NCBI RefSeq assembly: GCF_004683905.1
Contig: NZ_CP038438.1
Location: 5,022,001-5,086,000 of the forward strand
Direction: 5' to 3'
DNA length: 64,000 nt
DNA from: Pseudomonas fluorescens
GTDB lineage: Bacteria > Pseudomonadota > Gammaproteobacteria > Pseudomonadales > Pseudomonadaceae
Below, one piece after another: positions 50,836 to 59,599 of this stretch. The notes under the pieces are model-generated. The model searched no databases. It saw only the letters and a list, made by a program, of their open reading frames with translations, and was not told the DNA's origin. The first letter of the stretch is position 1, and the number at the start of each line of letters is the position of its first letter. The translations under genes were made by a program, and so were the position numbers.

Positions 50836-51687
50836 ATGACCGCTCCACGTCTGACGCTGCCATCGCCGGCCAAGCTCAACCTGATGCTGCACATTCTCGG
50901 TCGCCGGGCAGACGGCTATCACGAACTGCAGACGCTGTTTCAGTTCGTCGATTACGGCGACGAAATCACCTTCGCCGTGCGCGATGACGGCGTGATTCAT
51001 CTGCACACCGAATTCGCTGGCGTGCCCCACGACAGCAACCTGATCGTGCGCGCGGCGAAAATGCTTCAGCAACAGTCAGGCTGCACACTCGGCATCGACA
51101 TCTGGATCGACAAGGTGCTGCCCATGGGCGGCGGGATCGGTGGCGGCAGCTCGAATGCGGCGACCACCCTGCTCGGCCTCAATCACTTGTGGCAACTGGG
51201 CTGGGATGAAGATCGCCTCGCGGCACTGGGCCTTTCGCTCGGTGCAGACGTGCCGGTTTTCGTCCGTGGCCATGCAGCTTTTGCCGAAGGCGTGGGCGAG
51301 AAACTGACCCCGGTCGACCCCGAAGAACCGTGGTATCTGGTGCTTGTGCCGCAAGTCTCTGTAAGTACGGCAGAAATTTTTTCCGATCCTTTGTTGACAC
51401 GTAACACGCCGCCCATTAAAGTGCGCCCCGTTCCCGAGGGAAACAGTCGAAATGACTGCTTGCCGGTGGTTGCAAGGCGTTATCCAGAAGTACGTAACGC
51501 ATTGGATTTGTTAGGTAAATTTACCGAAGCAAAACTCACCGGAACTGGAAGTTGTGTGTTTGGGGGCTTCCCAAGCAAAGCTGAAGCTGATAAAGTCTCG
51601 GCCCTTCTGACAGAGACCCTTACAGGGTTTGTAGCGAAAGGAAGCAACGTTTCGATGTTGCATCGCAAGCTGCAAAGTCTGCTCTAA
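50836..51687 (+). CDS. ispE: 4-diphosphocytidyl-2-C-methyl-D-erythritol kinase
   Basis: This 283-residue GHMP kinase of the MEP isoprenoid pathway phosphorylates CDP-methylerythritol. The ATP loop is PMGGGIGGGSSNAATTLL (about residues 95-112), and the N-terminal motif is SPAKLNLMLHILGRRADGYH. The last third (from about 51355) switches abruptly from GC-rich to AT-rich codons while still encoding conserved sequence (LTGTGSCVFGGF). A strong promoter for the downstream tRNA lies in that part. It follows lolB after three bases. Confidence 0.95.
   Translation: MTAPRLTLPSPAKLNLMLHILGRRADGYHELQTLFQFVDYGDEITFAVRDDGVIHLHTEFAGVPHDSNLIVRAAKMLQQQSGCTLGIDIWIDKVLPMGGGIGGGSSNAATTLLGLNHLWQLGWDEDRLAALGLSLGADVPVFVRGHAAFAEGVGEKLTPVDPEEPWYLVLVPQVSVSTAEIFSDPLLTRNTPPIKVRPVPEGNSRNDCLPVVARRYPEVRNALDLLGKFTEAKLTGTGSCVFGGFPSKAEADKVSALLTETLTGFVAKGSNVSMLHRKLQSLL
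51394..51422 (+). promoter_or_regulatory. sigma70 promoter inside ispE, for tRNA-Gln/prs
   Basis: A perfect TTGACA (51394-51399), a 17-bp spacer and TAAAGT (51417-51422), followed by a GCGCCCCG discriminator, as in stable-RNA promoters. It lies in the AT-rich part of ispE and would give a transcript starting near 51429 with roughly 300 bases ahead of the tRNA. Confidence 0.7.
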
Positions 51688-51724
51688 AAGGAATCAAGTG
51701 CAAGGCACTTGAAGCAACAGATAC

Positions 51725-51799
51725 AGGGGCGTCGCCAAGCGGTAAGGCAGCAGGTTTTGATCCTGCCATGCGTTGGTTCGAATCCAGCCGCCCCTGCCA
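51725..51799 (+). tRNA. tRNA-Gln (anticodon TTG)
   Basis: This 75-base cloverleaf has acceptor stem AGGGGCG/CGCCCCT, D-loop with AAGCGGTAAGG, anticodon stem GCAGG/CCTGC with loop TTTTGAT (anticodon TTG), T-arm GGTTCGAATCC and encoded CCA. It lies 37 bases after ispE and 45 before prs, the usual place in pseudomonads. Confidence 0.97.
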
Positions 51800-51844
51800 T
51801 TTTCTATACTCATCCAGGTTACCCTCAGCCTCTAGGTACTGCGC

Positions 51845-52786
51845 GTGTCCAAGATGATGGTCTTTACGGGGAACGCTAACCCCGATCTGGCTCGGCGTGT
51901 TGTACGTCAGCTGCATATCCCTCTCGGTGACATCTCTGTCGGTAAATTCTCCGACGGCGAAATTACTGCCGAGATCAATGAAAACGTTCGCGGTAAAGAC
52001 GTTTTCATTATTCAGCCGACTTGCGCTCCGACCAACGATAACCTGATGGAACTGGTAGTGATGGCTGATGCCTTCCGCCGCTCCTCGGCTACTCGTATTA
52101 CTGCTGTTATTCCTTATTTTGGTTATGCCCGTCAGGATCGCCGTCCGCGTTCCGCACGTGTGGCTATCAGCGCGAAAGTCGTTGCTGACATGCTTACCGT
52201 AGTCGGCATCGACCGTGTTCTCACGGTTGATCTGCATGCTGACCAGATTCAGGGCTTCTTCGATATTCCGGTAGATAACATCTACGGCTCCCCGGTTCTG
52301 GTGGATGACATTGAAGATCAGCGCTTCGAAAACCTGATGATCGTGTCCCCGGACATTGGTGGCGTCGTGCGTGCACGGGCTGTTGCCAAATCCCTGGGCG
52401 TGGATCTCGGGATCATCGACAAACGCCGTGAGAAAGCCAATCACTCTGAAGTGATGCATATCATCGGTGATGTCGAAGGGCGTACCTGCATTCTGGTCGA
52501 TGACATGGTCGATACCGCCGGCACTCTGTGCCACGCGGCCAAGGCCCTGAAAGAACATGGCGCAGCCAAGGTCTTTGCCTACTGCACACACCCTGTGCTG
52601 TCGGGTCGGGCCATCGAGAATATCGAAAATTCCGTGCTGGACGAGCTGGTGGTGACTAACACCATCCCGCTGTCCGCTGCAGCACAAGCCTGTGCACGTA
52701 TCCGTCAACTGGATATCGCACCGGTTGTTGCCGAAGCGGTTCGCCGCATCAGCAATGAAGAATCGATCAGCGCGATGTTCCGTTAA
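51845..52786 (+). CDS. prs: ribose-phosphate pyrophosphokinase
   Basis: This 313-residue PRPP synthetase supplies the co-substrate used by Hpt and Upp. It starts with GTG and contains YFGYARQDRRPRSARV (ATP/Mg region, about residue 95), DLHADQIQGFFDIPVDN (about 130) and the PRPP loop CILVDDMVDTAGTLC (about 214). The codon use is AT-richer at third positions than neighbours, as in highly expressed genes. A strong terminator follows. Confidence 0.97.
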   Translation: MSKMMVFTGNANPDLARRVVRQLHIPLGDISVGKFSDGEITAEINENVRGKDVFIIQPTCAPTNDNLMELVVMADAFRRSSATRITAVIPYFGYARQDRRPRSARVAISAKVVADMLTVVGIDRVLTVDLHADQIQGFFDIPVDNIYGSPVLVDDIEDQRFENLMIVSPDIGGVVRARAVAKSLGVDLGIIDKRREKANHSEVMHIIGDVEGRTCILVDDMVDTAGTLCHAAKALKEHGAAKVFAYCTHPVLSGRAIENIENSVLDELVVTNTIPLSAAAQACARIRQLDIAPVVAEAVRRISNEESISAMFR

Positions 52787-52819
52787 GGGCCCTGCCCTTC
52801 TCGAAATGTCTCGTTGACG

Positions 52820-52863
52820 AAAAGCGCCCCGCCCCGGCATTCCTGTCGGGGCGGGGCTTTTTT
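52820..52863 (+). terminator. intrinsic terminator of prs
   Basis: The stem GCCCCGCCCCGG-type arm pairs with its complement after a CATTCCTG-type loop and is followed by T6. It separates prs from rplY. Confidence 0.92.
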
Positions 52864-52927
52864 GCCCATACCGTGTTTGGCGCTGGTCGCAAACGCCACT
52901 CGGTCATGGCTATTTTGGAGATACAAA

Positions 52928-53530
52928 ATGAACGATTTTACTCTGAATGCTGAAGTGCGTTCCGACCTGGGGAAAGGTGCGAGCCGCCGCCTGCGTCGTC
53001 TCGCCGCTCTGGTTCCAGCTGTTGTTTACGGTGGCGACAAAGCCCCTGAATCCATCAGCATGCTGGCCAAAGAAGTTGCCAAACTGCTCGAAAACGAAGC
53101 GGCTTACAGCCACATCATTGAGCTGAACGTTGGTGGCAAGAAACAAAACGTCGTCATCAAAGCCCTGCAACGTCACCCGGCCAAAGGCCACGTGATGCAC
53201 GCTGACTTCGTACGCGTTGTAGCTGGCCAGAAACTGACCGCTATCGTTCCTGTGCACTTCATCAACGAAGCTGCTCCAGTGAAGAAAGGCGGCGAAATCT
53301 CGCACGTTGTTGCCGAGATCGAAGTTTCCTGCCTGCCAAAAGACCTGCCTGAGTTCATCGAAGTCGACCTGGCTGACGCTGAAATCGGCACCATCGTTCA
53401 CCTGTCGGACCTCAAAGCTCCTAAAGGTGTCGAGTTCGTTGCTCTGGCACACGGCGATGACAAGGCAGTAGCCAACGTCCACGCTCCACGTGTTGCTCCA
53501 GAAGCTACCGAAGAAGGCGCAGCAGAGTAA
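52928..53530 (+). CDS. rplY: 50S ribosomal protein L25 (Ctc form)
   Basis: This 200-residue long form has the 5S rRNA-binding L25 domain (NDFTLNAEVRSDLGKGASRR at the start) plus a C-terminal TL5/CTC beta domain (about residues 100-185). An acidic Glu/Ala-rich tail follows. TTGGAGATACAAA precedes the ATG at a good distance. Codon use is that of a highly expressed gene. It is followed by pth after 169 bases. Confidence 0.96.
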   Translation: MNDFTLNAEVRSDLGKGASRRLRRLAALVPAVVYGGDKAPESISMLAKEVAKLLENEAAYSHIIELNVGGKKQNVVIKALQRHPAKGHVMHADFVRVVAGQKLTAIVPVHFINEAAPVKKGGEISHVVAEIEVSCLPKDLPEFIEVDLADAEIGTIVHLSDLKAPKGVEFVALAHGDDKAVANVHAPRVAPEATEEGAAE

Positions 53531-53699
53531 TTTCACTCTGTTCGTCGGAGTGAGTGAAACATCGCGGACTGGAACGTAGCGAGAAAGCGGGCGAGAACGC
53601 GGAGTTTACATTCATGGTAAATGAGCAATTTTCGTCCACTTTCGCCGCCTTCACTGCTTGCGGCGATGTTATCCACCACTCCAAGGAAGGGCCCCTATC

Positions 53700-54284
53700 G
53701 TGACTGCCATCAAACTGATCGTTGGCCTGGGAAATCCAGGCGCTGAATACGAACAGACCCGGCATAACGCAGGGGCCCTTTTTGTTGAGCGCATCGCTGC
53801 CGCGCAAGGTGTGAACCTTGTGGCCGATCGCAAATATTTCGGCCTGACCGGGCGCTACTCGCATCAGGGTCAGGATGTTCGTCTGCTGATTCCCACCACC
53901 TACATGAACCGCAGCGGCCAGGCCGTGGCGGCACTCGCCGGTTTCTTCCGCATCAAGCCTGAAGAAATCCTGGTGGCGCACGACGAACTCGACCTGCCTC
54001 CGGGCGTCGCCAAGCTCAAACAGGGCGGCGGCCATGGCGGTCACAACGGGTTGCGCGACATCATTGCGCAACTGGGCAATCAGAATACTTTCTACCGCCT
54101 GCGGCTTGGCATCGGCCACCCGGGCGTCGCCAGTATGGTTTCAAATTTCGTCCTGGGTCGTGCGCCACGCGCCGAACAGGAAAAACTCGATGCCAGCATC
54201 GACTTTGCCCTCGGCGTGCTGCCGGATATCCTCGCCGGTGAATGGAACCGCGCGATGAAAAACCTGCACAGCCAGAAGGCCTGA
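53700..54284 (+). CDS. pth: peptidyl-tRNA hydrolase
   Basis: This 194-residue enzyme recycles peptidyl-tRNA released from ribosomes. It starts with GTG at 53700 after AAGGAAGG, giving TAIKLIVGLGNPGAEYEQ. The catalytic His is in YEQTRHNAG (about residue 24), and MNRSGQAV and the HDELDLPPG segment with GGHGGHNGLRDI complete the active site. The longer frame to 53658 lacks conserved sequence. It is followed after 22 bases by ychF. Confidence 0.96.
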   Translation: MTAIKLIVGLGNPGAEYEQTRHNAGALFVERIAAAQGVNLVADRKYFGLTGRYSHQGQDVRLLIPTTYMNRSGQAVAALAGFFRIKPEEILVAHDELDLPPGVAKLKQGGGHGGHNGLRDIIAQLGNQNTFYRLRLGIGHPGVASMVSNFVLGRAPRAEQEKLDASIDFALGVLPDILAGEWNRAMKNLHSQKA

Positions 54285-54306
54285 CTCTAATCCGAGGGGA
54301 AACACC

Positions 54307-55407
54307 ATGGGATTCAATTGCGGCATCGTCGGCCTGCCTAACGTCGGCAAGTCCACCCTGTTCAACGCCCTGACCAAATCCGGTATCGCGGCCGAGAACT
54401 TCCCCTTCTGCACCATCGAGCCGAACAGCGGCATCGTGCCGATGCCGGATCCACGTCTGGAAGCCCTGGCGGCCATTGTCAATCCGAAGCGCATCCTGCC
54501 GACCACCATGGAATTCGTCGACATCGCAGGCCTGGTGGCCGGTGCCTCGAAAGGTGAAGGTCTGGGCAACAAGTTCCTGGCCAACATCCGCGAAACCGAC
54601 GCCATCGCTCACGTGGTGCGCTGCTTCGAAGACGACAACGTGATCCACGTTTCCAACAGCGTCGACCCGAAGCGCGACATCGAAATCATCGACCTGGAAC
54701 TGATCTTCGCCGACCTCGACAGCTGCGAGAAGCAACTGCAGAAAGTCGCGCGCAACGCCAAGGGCGGTGACAAGGACGCAGTCGTTCAGAAAGCTCTGCT
54801 TGAGCAACTGATCGCGCACTTCACCGAGGCCAAGCCTGCGCGCAGCCTGATGAAGAACATGAGCGCTGACGAAAAGTCGGTGATCAAGGGCTTCCACCTG
54901 CTGACCACCAAACCGGTCATGTACATCGCCAACGTCGCTGAAGACGGTTTCGAGAACAACCCGCACCTGGACGTGGTCAAGGCCATCGCCGAAGAAGAAG
55001 GCGCCATGGTCGTTCCGGTGTGCAACAAGATCGAAGCGGAAATCGCCGAGCTCGATGACGGCGAAGAGAAAGACATGTTCCTCGAGGCCCTGGGCCTGGA
55101 AGAGCCTGGCCTGAACCGCGTGATCCGCGCCGGCTACGAAATGCTGCACCTGCAGACCTACTTCACCGCCGGTGTCGAAGAAGTCCGCGCCTGGACCGTC
55201 CGCGTCGGTGCCACTGCACCACAAGCTGCTGGCGTGATCCACACCGACTTCGAGAAAGGCTTCATCCGCGCCGAAGTGATCGCCTACAACGACTTCATCC
55301 AGTACAAGGGCGAAGCCGGTACCAAGGAAGCCGGTAAATGGCGCCTGGAAGGCAAGGACTACATCGTCAAAGACGGCGACGTAATGCACTTCCGTTTCAA
55401 CGTGTAA
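54307..55407 (+). CDS. ychF: redox-regulated P-loop ATPase/GTPase YchF
   Basis: This 366-residue Obg-family protein has G1 GLPNVGKSTLFNAL (about residues 7-20), switch region DIAGLVAGASKGEGLGN, and the YchF-type NxxE nucleotide motif in YIANVAEDG, which makes it prefer ATP. A C-terminal TGS domain (about 280-366) ends DVMHFRFNV. It associates with ribosomes and oxidative stress control. The pth-ychF pairing is common in bacteria. A terminator follows. Confidence 0.96.
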   Translation: MGFNCGIVGLPNVGKSTLFNALTKSGIAAENFPFCTIEPNSGIVPMPDPRLEALAAIVNPKRILPTTMEFVDIAGLVAGASKGEGLGNKFLANIRETDAIAHVVRCFEDDNVIHVSNSVDPKRDIEIIDLELIFADLDSCEKQLQKVARNAKGGDKDAVVQKALLEQLIAHFTEAKPARSLMKNMSADEKSVIKGFHLLTTKPVMYIANVAEDGFENNPHLDVVKAIAEEEGAMVVPVCNKIEAEIAELDDGEEKDMFLEALGLEEPGLNRVIRAGYEMLHLQTYFTAGVEEVRAWTVRVGATAPQAAGVIHTDFEKGFIRAEVIAYNDFIQYKGEAGTKEAGKWRLEGKDYIVKDGDVMHFRFNV

Positions 55408-55420
55408 GCGACACGCCCAA

Positions 55421-55451
55421 GAAAAAGCCGCGTTTGATACGCGGCTTTTTT
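55421..55451 (+). terminator. intrinsic terminator of pth-ychF
   Basis: The stem AAAAAGCCGCG(T)/(A)CGCGGCTTTTT has a short TTGATA-type loop and T6, beginning 14 bases after the ychF stop. Confidence 0.9.
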
Positions 55452-55486
55452 GTGCCTGACAGATTTGTATGCAACACCAGCAATAC

Positions 55487-55578
55487 CCTGTGGGAGCGGG
55501 CTTGCTCGCGAAAGCGGTGTGTCAGCCACATTAATATCGACTGATACACCGCCTTCGCGAGCAAGCCCGCTCCCACAG
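55487..55578. repeat. REP pair (GTGGGAGCGGGCTTGC family), inverted
   Basis: Left arm 55487-55513 and right arm 55553-55578 are inverted copies of the core; the intervening GCGGTGTGTCAG/CTGATACACCGC nearly pairs too. It lies between the convergent ychF and MFS genes. Confidence 0.9.
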
Positions 55579-55593
55579 TTTGAACTGTGCAGG

Positions 55594-56811
55594 TCAGGTT
55601 TTTTTGGTGCGCGGCAGGAAGATCGCCAGCACGCCAAACAACGGCAAAAAAGAGCACAGGAAATACACGTACTCGATCCCGTGCACATCCGCCAGATGCC
55701 CCAGCAGCGCCGCACCAATCCCGCCGAAACCAAACATCAAGCCGAAGAACACCCCGGCGATCATCCCGACATTGCCCGGCACCAGTTCCTGCGCGTAAAC
55801 CACAATCGCCGAGAACGCCGAGGCGAGAATGAAGCCGATCACCACGCTGAGGACAGTGGTCCAGAACAGATCGACGTGCGGCATCAGCAAGGTGAACGGC
55901 GCCACGCCGAGAATCGAAAACCAGATCACCGCCTTACGCCCGATCTTGTCGCCGATCGGCCCGCCAAAGAACGTCCCCGCCGCCACCGCGCCGAGAAACA
56001 GGAACAGGTGCAGCTGTGAACTGGCCACCGACAGGTCGAACTTCTCGATCAGGTAAAAGGTGAAATAGCTGGTGAGGCTGGCCATGTAGAAATACTTGGA
56101 AAACACCAACAGCCCCAACACCACCAGCGCACTGATCACCCTGCCCTTCGACAACCCGTGAGTCACCGCCTGCCCGGCCTTGAGCTTGAACAGGTTCAGG
56201 TGATGGGCGTACCAGCGGCTGATGCGATACAGCACGAACAGCGCAAACACCGCGAACAGACCGAACCACGCCACGTTGCCCTGACCGAACGGAATAATGA
56301 TCGCCGCTGCCAGTAATGGGCCGAACGCGGAACCGGCGTTACCGCCGACCTGAAAGGTCGATTGCGCCAGACCAAAGCGTCCGCCCGAGGCCAGCCGGGC
56401 AATCCGTGACGCCTCGGGGTGAAAGGTCGAGGAACCGATACCGATCAGCGCCGCTGCCAGCAGAATCAATGGAAAACTGCCGACCACCGACATCATCACG
56501 ATGCCAATCAGCGTGCAAATCGAACCCGCCGGCAACAGCCACGGTTTCGGATGGCGATCAGTGTGATAACCGACCCACGGCTGCAACAGCGACGCGGTCA
56601 ACTGGAAGGTCAGCGTGATCAGGCCGACCTGGGTGAAGCTCAAGCCATAGTTGGCTTTGAGCATCGGATAAATCGACGGCAGCACCGACTGAATCAGGTC
56701 GTTGATCAAATGCGCTAGCGCCACCGCGCCGATGATACGCATCACCAACGGGCTGCTTTGCGGAGGAGCGGACGCCGAGGCAGCGGCGGTCTGAACGTTG
56801 CTGATAGCCAT
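55594..56811 (-). CDS. MFS transporter, fosmidomycin-resistance (Fsr)-like
   Basis: This 405-residue inner-membrane protein has about twelve helices. It contains HLINDLIQSVLPSIYPMLKA near the N-terminus, VGYHTDRHPKPWLLPAG after TM2 and GIGSSTFHPEASRIA around TM4, all diagnostic for the Fsr branch. Fsr of E. coli exports fosmidomycin; physiological substrates are unclear. It is monocistronic and divergent from the second chemoreceptor. Confidence 0.88.
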   Translation of the reverse strand: MAISNVQTAAASASAPPQSSPLVMRIIGAVALAHLINDLIQSVLPSIYPMLKANYGLSFTQVGLITLTFQLTASLLQPWVGYHTDRHPKPWLLPAGSICTLIGIVMMSVVGSFPLILLAAALIGIGSSTFHPEASRIARLASGGRFGLAQSTFQVGGNAGSAFGPLLAAAIIIPFGQGNVAWFGLFAVFALFVLYRISRWYAHHLNLFKLKAGQAVTHGLSKGRVISALVVLGLLVFSKYFYMASLTSYFTFYLIEKFDLSVASSQLHLFLFLGAVAAGTFFGGPIGDKIGRKAVIWFSILGVAPFTLLMPHVDLFWTTVLSVVIGFILASAFSAIVVYAQELVPGNVGMIAGVFFGLMFGFGGIGAALLGHLADVHGIEYVYFLCSFLPLFGVLAIFLPRTKKT

Positions 56812-57239
56812 GAAAGTTTCCGTACAGCAGATGGGTGCACGCAGGCAGGTGCGTCAATGTGCCATTTTTCGGTGCGCCAGCGCCATCCCCTTAGCCAGCT
56901 AACTAATCAACCGAATAACAGACCAATCTCTGTAGGAGCTGCCGAAGGCTGCGATCTTTTGATCTTGATCTTAAAAACAAAGATCAAAAGATCGCAGCCT
57001 TCGGCAGCTCCTACATGGGATAGGTGATAGCGCAACGCCATGGTCTGAATCTTGCCTTGCTTCTCCCCTCGAACGCGGCGGCCTTACAAAGGCCTCCGAG
57101 AATGGGAAGTTTCGCTACAGAGCCGGCCTACAGAGCGGGCGAGAGTGAACTTTCGGGGCCTTTTAGCAGGGCACGACATCGAGGTCGCACGACCGTGATG
57201 CACGCCAATGGTGCGTGGTGTCCAGAGGAGTCATGAGGC
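56812..57239. promoter_or_regulatory. 428-base divergent gap, Fsr-like | chemoreceptor
   Basis: Apart from the hairpin repeat at 56931-57014, no gene or confident promoter was seen. AGAGGAG at 57224-57230 is the ribosome-binding site for the chemoreceptor ATG at 57240. The promoter of the chemoreceptor must lie between 57015 and 57220. Confidence 0.4.
56931..57014. repeat. long hairpin repeat (TGTAGGAGCTGCCGAAGGCTGC family)
   Basis: Two perfect inverted arms of about 37 bases (from TGTAGGAGCTGCCGAAGG, running through GATCTTTTGATCTT) flank a loop of about 10 bases. Such elements are dispersed in P. fluorescens-group genomes. As RNA the whole would fold as one hairpin. Confidence 0.9.
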
Positions 57240-59297
57240 ATGCAGGCTTTCTTGTCACCGGGGATCAAATTGCTGGGGCGGTTTGGATTCGCGCGTAAAT
57301 TCCAGCTGTTGTTTCTGCTGTTCATTCTGCCGTTGGCCGGCAGCCTGTTGATGATCGGCCAGGACTATCGCGACAAGCTCAATCTGATTTCCGGCGAACG
57401 CGCCGGCGTACGCCAGTTGCTCAGCCTTGATGCGCTGGACAACCTGCTCGCCGCCCAGCGTGACCGCGCCGCCCGTTGGCGCGCCACCGAAACCAATCGC
57501 CAGCCAACCCCGGCCACCCTCGCTGCCATGGCAGCGTTTGACGCGGTGCAACCAGCCGTCCAGCAAGCCACCAGCGATTTGGGCAACGCGCTGAAAAATG
57601 AAGGTGCCGAAGGCGAAACCCTCGCCCGCTATCAAGCCCTGCAAACCGCGCTCGGTGGTCTGGATTCGAAAAGCCTGAGCAGCGTCGGTTGGTGGCCGGA
57701 CGGTTACGATCGTTTCACCAACGCCCTCAGCGCCCTGCAAGCCTTGCGCGAGCAGATCGTCATGGACAACCGCCTGACGTTGGCGCCATGGCTGGAAACC
57801 TATCTGCTGACGCAGATCTCCACGCAACACGCACCGGATCTGATCGAGCGTGTGGGTCGCCTCGCCGCCGTCGGCCAGGCTTCGGTGGTCTCAGGACAAT
57901 TCACCCTTCAAAGTCGCTTGCAGCTACGCGACCTGCGCGGCCGCATCGGCGACGCCCGCGAGCAGCTTGTCAAAACGGCAGGCCTGCTCGAAGCGCGCCT
58001 GCCGAGCGATCTGCAAACCTGGGCCGGTCAATACCACGACAGCCTCAAGCGTCTGGACGCTGGGCTGAAGGTGCTGGATGACGGCGTGTTCGGCGGCAGC
58101 ATTACCCTCAAGCCTGAAGACTTCGAACGCAGCCTCGATGCTCTGCTGGGTGATCTCGCGTCGTTGCGCCAGCAATCACTGCTGTCACTGGATCAGCGCC
58201 TGGACGCTTACCACGCCTCGGCGATTCGCCAGTTCATCGTGGTCGCCGCCGTGTTCGGTTGCCTGTTGCTGGCGGCGCTGTACCTGTTCGTCTGCCTGCA
58301 GGCTTCGATACGCCGCAGCGCCAGCGGCATTACCCTGCTGGCCGAGGCCCTGCGTGACGGCAATCTCAGCCTGCAAGTGCCGGTGGTGGGCCGCGATGAG
58401 CTGGCGGCGATCAGCACCGCGCTCAACGTCGCGGTGGTGCAACTGCGCGCCAGCATGCTCGGGGTCGATCACGAAACCTCACAACTGAGCCACGCGGTGC
58501 GCAGCCTCAACGATCATTCCAGCGGCGCGCTGAGCGAAGTCGAAGCACAACAGTTGCAGATCAGCCAGATCGCCGCCGCTGCCACGCAACTGGCCGCCAC
58601 TTCGCAAGGTGTGGCGCAGAGTTGCGAACAGGCGTCCGGCAGCGCCCAGCACACCCGGCGCATCGCCGCCGACAGCAGCCGCGACAGCCAGCGCACCACG
58701 GCGAGCATTCAGCAGCTCAATCAACGCCTCAACGAAACCGCAGCGGCACTCGGTCGAGTCAGCGAACAGGGCCAGCAGATTCAACTGGTGGTCGACACCA
58801 TTCGTGGCGTCGCCGAGCAGACCAATCTGTTGGCGCTCAATGCTGCGATCGAGGCGGCACGCGCCGGCGAACAAGGGCGCGGGTTTGCCGTGGTCGCCGA
58901 TGAAGTGCGCAGCCTGTCGCAGCGCACGCAATCGTCGACCGCGCAGATCGCCGGCACCGTCGACAGCTTGCGCGCCACGGTCAACGAAGCGGTGAGTCTG
59001 ATGGAAGCCGCATGCGGCCAGGCACAATCAGATGCCGCAGCCGTGACCGGCCTCGGTGAACGTCTTGGTGAAATCGCCAGCGCGGTGCAAAGTGTCACTG
59101 ACACTTTGGCGCAGATCGCCACCGCCGTTGAGGAACAGGCGAGCACCGCCGATGAAGTCAGCGGCAATATCCAGCAGGTCGATCAGGCGGCGATGCGTTT
59201 GCTTGAAGGTGCGCGGGCGGTGAACCTCGCAGCGGACACGCTGAGCCAAGGCAGCCATGCGTTGAGCGCCAATACCGCGAGATTCCAGCTGCGTTGA
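57240..59297 (+). CDS. methyl-accepting chemotaxis protein with helical sensor
   Basis: This 685-residue chemoreceptor has TM1 at about residues 22-40 and a long, mostly helical periplasmic region (about 42-325, with the early block ERAGVRQLLSLDALDNLLAA reminiscent of nitrate/nitrite-sensing NIT domains). TM2 (FIVVAAVFGCLLLAALYLF) is followed by a HAMP domain and the signalling domain with GVAEQTNLLALNAAIEAARA at its tip. The ligand is unknown. It stands alone ahead of tRNA-Met; no terminator was found between them. Confidence 0.88.
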   Translation: MQAFLSPGIKLLGRFGFARKFQLLFLLFILPLAGSLLMIGQDYRDKLNLISGERAGVRQLLSLDALDNLLAAQRDRAARWRATETNRQPTPATLAAMAAFDAVQPAVQQATSDLGNALKNEGAEGETLARYQALQTALGGLDSKSLSSVGWWPDGYDRFTNALSALQALREQIVMDNRLTLAPWLETYLLTQISTQHAPDLIERVGRLAAVGQASVVSGQFTLQSRLQLRDLRGRIGDAREQLVKTAGLLEARLPSDLQTWAGQYHDSLKRLDAGLKVLDDGVFGGSITLKPEDFERSLDALLGDLASLRQQSLLSLDQRLDAYHASAIRQFIVVAAVFGCLLLAALYLFVCLQASIRRSASGITLLAEALRDGNLSLQVPVVGRDELAAISTALNVAVVQLRASMLGVDHETSQLSHAVRSLNDHSSGALSEVEAQQLQISQIAAAATQLAATSQGVAQSCEQASGSAQHTRRIAADSSRDSQRTTASIQQLNQRLNETAAALGRVSEQGQQIQLVVDTIRGVAEQTNLLALNAAIEAARAGEQGRGFAVVADEVRSLSQRTQSSTAQIAGTVDSLRATVNEAVSLMEAACGQAQSDAAAVTGLGERLGEIASAVQSVTDTLAQIATAVEEQASTADEVSGNIQQVDQAAMRLLEGARAVNLAADTLSQGSHALSANTARFQLR

Positions 59298-59372
59298 CGC
59301 CCTGCCCGACCCCGATTTCCGGGGTCGGAGGATAAGCGGTTGAAAATAAGAAGAAATATTTTAAATTTACGC

Positions 59373-59401
59373 TTGACGCTTTTCCATTTCAGGGGAATAA
59401 T
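59373..59401 (+). promoter_or_regulatory. sigma70 promoter of tRNA-Met
   Basis: TTGACG (59373-59378), 17-bp spacer, AATAAT (59396-59401), then GCGCGCC, a stringent-type discriminator. Start of transcription would be about five bases before the mature tRNA. The region just upstream is unusually A/T-rich, like an UP element. Confidence 0.75.
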
Positions 59402-59412
59402 GCGCGCCACTT

Positions 59413-59489
59413 GGCTACATAGCTCAGTTGGTTAGAGCATAGCATTCATAATGCTGGGGTCCGGGGTTCAAGTCCCTGTGTAGCCACCA
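59413..59489 (+). tRNA. tRNA-Met (anticodon CAT, elongator)
   Basis: This 77-base cloverleaf has acceptor stem GGCTACA/TGTAGCC, D-loop AGCTCAGTTGGTTAGAG, anticodon loop TTCATAA (anticodon CAT), T-arm GGTTCAAGTCC and encoded CCA. The first base pair G-C is normal Watson-Crick and three G:C pairs preceding the anticodon loop are absent, so it is an elongator, not the initiator. Confidence 0.96.
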
Positions 59490-59495
59490 AGTACT

Positions 59496-59529
59496 AAAAA
59501 CGGCTTACCGAAAGGTAGGCCGTTTTTTT
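59496..59529 (+). terminator. intrinsic terminator of tRNA-Met
   Basis: The stem AAAACGGCTTACC/GGTAGGCCGTTTT has a GAAA loop, one mismatch and T7, starting seven bases after the tRNA. Confidence 0.9.
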
Positions 59530-59551
59530 ATGCCTCGAGAAAACCGTCATC

Positions 59552-59582
59552 TGTGGTGAGGAGATTGATCTCCTCGCCACAA
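59552..59582. repeat. solitary TGTGGTGAGGAGATT hairpin (REP remnant)
   Basis: A 31-base near-perfect palindrome with GAGGAGATTGATCTCCTC at its core. It resembles one arm of the TGTGGCGAGGGGATTTATCC family with substitutions, probably a single decayed unit. It lies between tRNA-Met and the convergent DUF2817 gene. Confidence 0.7.
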
Positions 59583-59599
59583 TGCCAGGCCCGACCTAT

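Noticed and set aside
51700..51845. possible genomic-island insertion at tRNA-Gln
   Set aside because: The tRNA is flanked by ispE and prs in the conserved order; no integrase, no repeated tRNA 3' end and no foreign genes are seen.
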